The notes below the pieces were generated by a model. It was not told where the DNA came from. It did not search any database and saw only the letters and a program-made list of their open reading frames with translations. Shown one piece after another: positions 5,777-8,785 of a stretch of 8,785 nt of DNA (its first letter is position 1; each line of letters begins with the position of its first letter). The position numbers were made by a program, and so were the translations under genes. This stretch comes from Actinomycetota bacterium (GTDB taxonomy: Bacteria; Actinomycetota; Rubrobacteria; Rubrobacterales; Rubrobacteraceae), in assembly GCA_020200675.1 (NCBI GenBank), contig JAIVIG010000302.1, forward strand, positions 1 to 8,785, given 5' to 3'.

Positions 5777-6733
5777 TCAGAGGGTGAGTTCCCAGTACTG
5801 TCCGACGAGGTCTTTGCCGAAGCTGTGGTGCTCTTCTTCCTCCACGAGCTCGAACCCGTGCTCCTCGTAGATGCGCCGGGCGGCGCCGAGCACACTGTTG
5901 GTCCAGAGCGTGAGCTTCCCATAATCACGACTCCGGGCGAAGCGGATGCACTCCTCGACAAGACGGCCGCCCAATCCCAGACCACGCGCTTCGGGTTCGA
6001 CCAGTAGAAGCCTGAGCTTGGCGACCGTATCGCTGCCTCTCACGACGAAGACGCAACCGACGATCTCGCCGCCCATCTCAGCGATCCAGCAACGTTCTCT
6101 GACCGAATCGTAGCCGTCGACGAAGTCCGCGACGATCCGCGCGACGAGCGCCTCGAAGCGCTCGTCCCAGCCGTACTCCTCCGCATAGAGAACACCGTGG
6201 CGGTGGACGACCCAGCCCATATCGCCGGGCTCGTGCTGGCGCAAGAAGAAGGGCTCGGAGAACTTGAACCCCCTGGCGGAGTCCCTGCCGACGACGCCCT
6301 CGATGGTCCGCATGGCCTCGAGCAGACGCAGCTGATCCCCCTCGGTGAGGTCACCGAGCATCTCGGCCACCTCCTCACGCGAGCGGGCGTCGAGGGAGGA
6401 GAAAGCTTCCTTGCCCTTGGGAGTGAGAGAGAGGAGGCGCCAGCGCGCGTCGGTCTCCGAACGGACCTTCTCGACGAGACCCTGCTGCTCCAGGCGAGCT
6501 AGCATGCGGCTGAGGTAACCAGGATCCAGGCCCAACTCGCGCGACAGGTCGGAGGCGGTCAGGGCGAGGTCGCGGTGCGCGATCTCGAACAGAATGCGGG
6601 CCTCGGCCAGGGAGTAAGGGCTGTGCAACAGACCCTCGCGCAGAACGCCGATCCGCCGGGTAAAGAAGCGGTTGAAGCGCCGGACGGCGTCGACCCTCGT
6701 CTCCAGATCGTCCCCAAGATGCTCTTTTCGCAC
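5777..6733 (-). CDS. MarR-type regulator fused to a GNAT acetyltransferase
   Basis: This 318-aa protein joins two families. Residues about 10-150 form a MarR winged-helix DNA-binding domain: a dimerisation helix (AVRRFNRFFTRRIGVL), a helix-turn-helix (ASDLSRELGLDPGYLSRMLARLEQQGLVEK) and the wing (DARWRLLSLTPKG). Residues about 165-318 form a GNAT domain with the acetyl-CoA loop ARGLGLGGRLV inside LRLLLVEPEARGLG, ending in a typical IYEEHGFELVEEE strand. Such fusions are known in bacteria; the acetylated substrate and ligand here are unknown. I chose the GTG at 6733 because AGGAGGTG lies about 6 bases upstream. An in-frame GTG at 6766 would place that SD inside the gene and overlap the -10 box. 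It is transcribed from the divergent promoter region shared with the small gene at 6848. Confidence 0.9.
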   Translation of the reverse strand: MRKEHLGDDLETRVDAVRRFNRFFTRRIGVLREGLLHSPYSLAEARILFEIAHRDLALTASDLSRELGLDPGYLSRMLARLEQQGLVEKVRSETDARWRLLSLTPKGKEAFSSLDARSREEVAEMLGDLTEGDQLRLLEAMRTIEGVVGRDSARGFKFSEPFFLRQHEPGDMGWVVHRHGVLYAEEYGWDERFEALVARIVADFVDGYDSVRERCWIAEMGGEIVGCVFVVRGSDTVAKLRLLLVEPEARGLGLGGRLVEECIRFARSRDYGKLTLWTNSVLGAARRIYEEHGFELVEEEEHHSFGKDLVGQYWELTL

Positions 6734-6757
6734 GCACCACCTCCTTATATATTTGTC

Positions 6758-6786
6758 ATTGTCCACTATTTACTTGCTTTAGTCAA
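6758..6786 (-). promoter_or_regulatory. Sigma70-like promoter of the MarR-GNAT gene
   Basis: On the minus strand TTGACT (6781-6786) and GACAAT (6758-6763) are separated by exactly 17 bases, with five of six and four of six matches to the consensus boxes. The surroundings are strikingly AT-rich for this genome. Predicted transcription starts about 20 bases before the ribosome site, giving a short leader. The boxes are flanked by ATTG..CAAT-type half-sites where a MarR protein could bind its own promoter, but no clean palindrome is present. Confidence 0.6.
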
Positions 6787-6811
6787 TTATATAAGGTAAG
6801 GTCAAGATAGA

Positions 6812-6847
6812 ATCGAGGAGTAGTCAGCGATCGAGGGGTAACTAGCG
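6812..6847 (+). repeat. Two tandem 18-bp imperfect repeats before a small gene
   Basis: Copy 1 (6812-6829) and copy 2 (6830-6847) lie head to tail with no gap and match at 14 of 18 positions, sharing ATCGAGG at the start and AGCG at the end. Each carries an SD-like GAGGAG or GAGGGG. Copy 2 ends directly against the ATG at 6848. They may be repeated operator sites for the MarR-GNAT protein, or a duplicated ribosome site. Confidence 0.5.
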
Positions 6848-7000
6848 ATGGACTGCGAAGAGGCGCACGAGGGCTGGGACGCGCGGGCAGTTCCCACCCT
6901 GAGTTTCGGCTATCGGCTCCCCGAGAGCGGTTGGCGCCGGGTGCTGGCCCTGTGGGGGTTCGCCGGCGTGCCTTTCTTCCGGGCCTTCCGCGCACCGTAA
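6848..7000 (+). CDS. Possible small protein, 50 aa, divergent from the MarR-GNAT gene
   Basis: The ATG at 6848 opens a 50-codon frame ending in TAA, with GAGGGG 9 bases upstream and an AT-rich promoter-like stretch (TATATAAGG, 6788-6796) further left. About 85 percent of its codons end in G or C, as in the real genes here, although random GC-rich DNA can also do this. The product begins MDCEEAHEG, contains LSFGYRLPESGWRRVL and ends in a hydrophobic, Trp/Phe-rich tail (LALWGFAGVPFFRAFRAP), which might bind a membrane. I recognise no family. The minus-strand frame overlapping it is Arg/Pro/Ser-rich and looks non-coding. It could also be the remnant of a longer gene. Its position facing the MarR-GNAT gene suggests shared control. 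Confidence 0.4.
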   Translation: MDCEEAHEGWDARAVPTLSFGYRLPESGWRRVLALWGFAGVPFFRAFRAP

Positions 7001-7035
7001 CCTGATGGACCGGAAGAAGGGGTAGAGTTAGAGAA

Positions 7036-7110
7036 GCTGCTATCAGGGGCAAAGCACGGGGCTCGGACGAGACCGTGCCACCTCAAAACTATCTAGACCC
7101 CTGACGCAGC
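7036..7110. other. Nested perfect inverted repeats, candidate structured RNA or bidirectional terminator
   Basis: Three stems nest in 75 bases. GCTGC (7036-7040) pairs with GCAGC (7106-7110). After a small internal loop, TCAGGGG (7043-7049) pairs with CCCCTGA (7098-7104). Inside, GCACGG (7054-7059) pairs with CCGTGC (7073-7078), capped by CTCG (7062-7065) with CGAG (7068-7071). All pairs are Watson-Crick, so the strand cannot be read from wobble pairs. The 3' side has a 19-base unpaired stretch (7079-7097). It lies between the small + strand gene and the 3' end of the minus-strand TrmB gene. Minus-strand RNA would continue into TTCTCT, so a TrmB terminator is possible, but the structure is unusually elaborate for that. 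A further small hairpin, GGGA-TCG-TCCC, is at 7111-7121. Confidence 0.45.
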
Positions 7111-7146
7111 GGGATCGTCCCCACAGAAAATGGTCGAACTGCGGGA

Positions 7147-7989
7147 TCAGGGCCCGTGCTGCTCAGGCTTGAGCATCGAGATGAGCTCCGGGCGTTTCTC
7201 GCGCAAGGCCCAGTACCTCTCCTCTCCGAGTTCGTCGATGAGGGTCATCCCCATGATCTCGTCCTTGACGTACTCGGTGGCGAGGAGCGACATCACCCGG
7301 TTCTCCGTCCGGATGCCCTCGCCCGAGCCCCCGTCGGTGAGCTCGGCGACCACGGCCTCCTTGCGGTCTACCACCAGCACGGTGAGCCTGCGCCCGCCGA
7401 GCCTCTCCTGGGCGCTCGTGCCGCAGAGGGTGAGATCGTAGGCGTTGGGTACCCCCAGCTCGAAGCCCCCGTAGACCGCGACCTGCAGCTCGATTCCCCG
7501 ACCGTGCGCCTCCCTAAGCGGGGAGGCGAGGGTGACGAGCTCCGCGTCCCAGAGCGCGGCGAACACGCTCTCTTGTGCCCTACCCACGGCGCGCGCCATC
7601 AGATCCACCACGTTCCCGCCCCCCGTCACCGACCACGTCAAGCCAGCATCGTACTCCGGGGCGAGCCCCTCGAATCCCTTCTCTAGGTCGCGAAAGGTCC
7701 CTTCCACGTCCTGGCGCATACGGGCCAAAAGCTCGGCGTAAGGGACCGGTGCGTAAAGGGTGGGCTCAGACTCGTAAGCCAGGACCGCACCCTTGTTGCG
7801 CAACCGGCCTAAAGTCTCGTATATCTTCGATGGCGGAACGCCGGCGTTGCGGCTCAACTCGTGCCCGTTCACCGGCGACCTCTTGAGCAAAGCCAGGTAG
7901 GCCCGCGCCTCGTACTGGGAGAAGCCCACCGCCGACATCTGCCCGAGCAGCTCCTCATCGGTCGGTACGCGGTTTTCCTCGCCGATCAC
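7147..7989 (-). CDS. TrmB-family transcriptional regulator
   Basis: This 280-aa protein matches the TrmB family. An N-terminal winged helix (residues about 12-85) has the typical GFSQYEARAYLALLKRSPVNGHELS, then recognition-helix sequence (AGVPPSKIYETLGRLRNKGAV). A short coiled linker (RMRQDVEGTFRDLEKGFE) precedes a C-terminal effector domain with GGGNVVDLMARAVGRAQESVFAAL and later strands (LTVLVVDRKEAVVAEL). TrmB proteins often sense sugars, but many bacterial members have unknown ligands. I prefer the GTG at 7989 because GGAGG lies 8 bases upstream; the in-frame GTG at 8007 has no SD. It is divergent from the RidA-MFS pair and separated by a repeat-rich region, so autoregulation and control of those genes are likely. 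Loss of the distal C-terminus is not evident. Confidence 0.88.
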   Translation of the reverse strand: MIGEENRVPTDEELLGQMSAVGFSQYEARAYLALLKRSPVNGHELSRNAGVPPSKIYETLGRLRNKGAVLAYESEPTLYAPVPYAELLARMRQDVEGTFRDLEKGFEGLAPEYDAGLTWSVTGGGNVVDLMARAVGRAQESVFAALWDAELVTLASPLREAHGRGIELQVAVYGGFELGVPNAYDLTLCGTSAQERLGGRRLTVLVVDRKEAVVAELTDGGSGEGIRTENRVMSLLATEYVKDEIMGMTLIDELGEERYWALREKRPELISMLKPEQHGP

Positions 7990-8025
7990 GCCCGAAACCT
8001 CCAGCACGACGTTGATACGGACTGG

Positions 8026-8071
8026 CTACTGCTCCATTCTACTACTGAAGTGGTTACACTACTGGGGTAGT
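8026..8071. promoter_or_regulatory. Repeat-rich TrmB/RidA intergenic operator region
   Basis: CTACTG occurs three times (8026-8031, 8042-8047, 8059-8064) at 16-17 base spacing. Two small palindromes overlap: AGTG-GTTA-CACT (8049-8060) and ACTAC-TGGG-GTAGT (8058-8071), the latter extended by TTA/TAA with one bulged base. A minus-strand -10-like TAGAAT (8036-8041) for TrmB and a plus-strand TACACT (8055-8060) for RidA lie within the same stretch; no convincing -35 boxes were found. The arrangement suits a regulator, probably the TrmB protein, that represses both directions. The repeats are seen; binding is inferred. Confidence 0.45.
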
Positions 8072-8089
8072 TAAATGAGGAGATCTCGC

Positions 8090-8494
8090 GTGGAACGGCG
8101 GTTGGTGTCTTCGGGTTCGGCCTTCGAGTCCTCGGTCGGTTATTCACGGGCGGTCAGGGTAGGGAACCTGGTGTTCGTGAGCGGAACCACGGCGACCGAC
8201 AGCCGGGGTGGTGTGGTGGCTTTGGGCGATCCTTACGGTCAGGCCAGGGAGATACTGGACCGTATCGGGGAGGCCCTCGCCGGGGCGGGGTGCAGCACTT
8301 CGGACGTGGTACAGACGAGGGTCTACGTGACGGACGTCTCGCGCTGGGAGGAGGTGGGGCGAGCACACGGCGAGGTTTTCGGGGAGGTGCGACCCGCGAC
8401 GACCATCGTGGGGGTAAAAGGGTTGGTCTCCCCGGAGATGCTGGTGGAGATAGAGGCCGTCGCGGTCGCTCCTCCCGTCGACCGAGGAGAGTAG
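8090..8494 (+). CDS. RidA-family protein lacking the catalytic arginine
   Basis: This 134-aa protein has the RidA (YjgF/YER057c/UK114) fold: GNLVFVSGTTA (25-35), VVQTRVYVTDVSRWEEV (73-89) and VEIEAVAV (119-126). Classical RidA enzymes hydrolyse reactive imines using an arginine in a PARS motif. Here the matching block is RPATTIV, with T104 where that arginine sits. By family knowledge this points to one of the Rid subfamilies that lack deaminase activity and whose role is unclear. The GTG at 8090 is chosen because GAGGAG (8077-8082) ends 7 bases upstream; the ATG at 8075 would place that SD inside the gene. It is followed after 11 bases by the MFS transporter, so the two are likely co-transcribed under the divergent TrmB regulator. 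Confidence 0.9.
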   Translation: MERRLVSSGSAFESSVGYSRAVRVGNLVFVSGTTATDSRGGVVALGDPYGQAREILDRIGEALAGAGCSTSDVVQTRVYVTDVSRWEEVGRAHGEVFGEVRPATTIVGVKGLVSPEMLVEIEAVAVAPPVDRGE

Positions 8495-8508
8495 AAGGGA
8501 GGCAAATA

Positions 8509-8785
8509 ATCGGAAGCGCCGCAAAGCGTCCGACGAGAGCAGCGTACCTCCTGGTGGGTTTCGCGCTGGGGTTGGCGGTGTTAGGCACCAACGTTCCCTC
8601 CCCGCTCTACGGCGTGTACGCCGAGGAGTGGAGCTTTTCGGCGGGCATGGTGACCTTGATCTTCGTCGTCTACTGCCTGGTGTTGATCGGGGCGCTCCTC
8701 GTCTTCGGTCACCTCTCCGACGAGGTGGGCCGCCGACCCGTGATGCTCGCCGGTCTCCTCGTGATCGCCCTGGGCTCCTTACTAT
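8509..8785 (+). CDS. MFS transporter, N-terminal part, cut by the window end
   Basis: About 92 residues are visible and the frame is open to the window end. A basic N-terminus (KRPTRAAY) leads into a first membrane helix (LLVGFALGLAVLGTNVPSPLYGVY), a second (MVTLIFVVYCLVLIGALLVFG), the MFS motif A loop GHLSDEVGRRPVM, and the start of a third helix. This is a drug/metabolite-type major facilitator of the inner membrane; its substrate is unknown. The start is odd. A strong SD (AAGGGAGG, 8495-8502) is present, but the in-frame codons at normal spacing are ATA (8506) and ATC (8509). The next standard start, GTG at 8554, would cut off the basic end and part of helix 1. I list ATC 8509 as the best-spaced candidate. 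It is probably in an operon with the RidA gene. Confidence 0.8.
   Translation, partial: MGSAAKRPTRAAYLLVGFALGLAVLGTNVPSPLYGVYAEEWSFSAGMVTLIFVVYCLVLIGALLVFGHLSDEVGRRPVMLAGLLVIALGSLL

Noticed and set aside
6783..7052. Minus-strand frame of 89 codons opposite the small ORF
   Set aside because: It is Arg/Pro/Ser-rich, has no SD, and crosses the tandem repeats and promoter region.
7060..7085. T-box-like sequence on the minus strand (GAGGTGGCACGG ... CGTCC)
   Set aside because: The core lacks the full ACCRCGG consensus, there is too little upstream sequence for a normal stem I, and no amino-acid gene follows on that strand.

Overview
The window is GC-rich DNA with many GTG starts preceded by strong Shine-Dalgarno (SD) sequences. 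This fits a high-GC actinomycete. The lutABC, TrmB, RidA and haloalkane-dehalogenase-like proteins, and the look of the hypothetical proteins, recall Rubrobacter, but that is an impression from composition and content and was not tested by a search.

Layout. Positions 1-331 hold no convincing gene: a terminator-like hairpin (17-39), an AT-rich stretch with several inverted repeats, a short perfect hairpin (183-198) and a 20-bp hairpin (225-284) whose only irregularities are G.U pairs on the + strand. Two small hypothetical genes follow (332-763 and about 828-1145). Then comes the best understood part, lutA-lutB-lutC (1272-4149, +). Its genes overlap by 4 bases (GTGA) at both junctions, and it encodes the iron-sulfur L-lactate-to-pyruvate oxidation system. 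Its leader has a palindrome in the promoter spacer and a hairpin just before the lutA ribosome site.

Convergent to lutC is an alpha/beta hydrolase of haloalkane dehalogenase type (4191-5075, -). A divergent gene for a 116-aa hypothetical protein (5391-5741, +) follows, then a MarR-GNAT fusion regulator/acetyltransferase (5777-6733, -). The 6734-7146 interval is intergenic-looking but structured: a good sigma70-like promoter for the MarR-GNAT gene, two tandem 18-bp repeats directly in front of a possible 50-codon gene (6848-7000, +), and a nested set of perfect inverted repeats (7036-7110).

The right end holds a TrmB-family regulator (7147-7989, -). It is divergent from a RidA-family protein lacking the deaminase arginine (8090-8494, +) and an MFS transporter that runs off the window (from about 8509, +) and has no standard start codon. 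The TrmB/RidA intergenic region is packed with CTACTG repeats and small palindromes, so TrmB probably controls itself and the RidA-MFS pair. No mobile element, CRISPR array, rRNA or complete tRNA was seen. The least explained material is the set of structured noncoding segments and the small gene beside the MarR-GNAT promoter.
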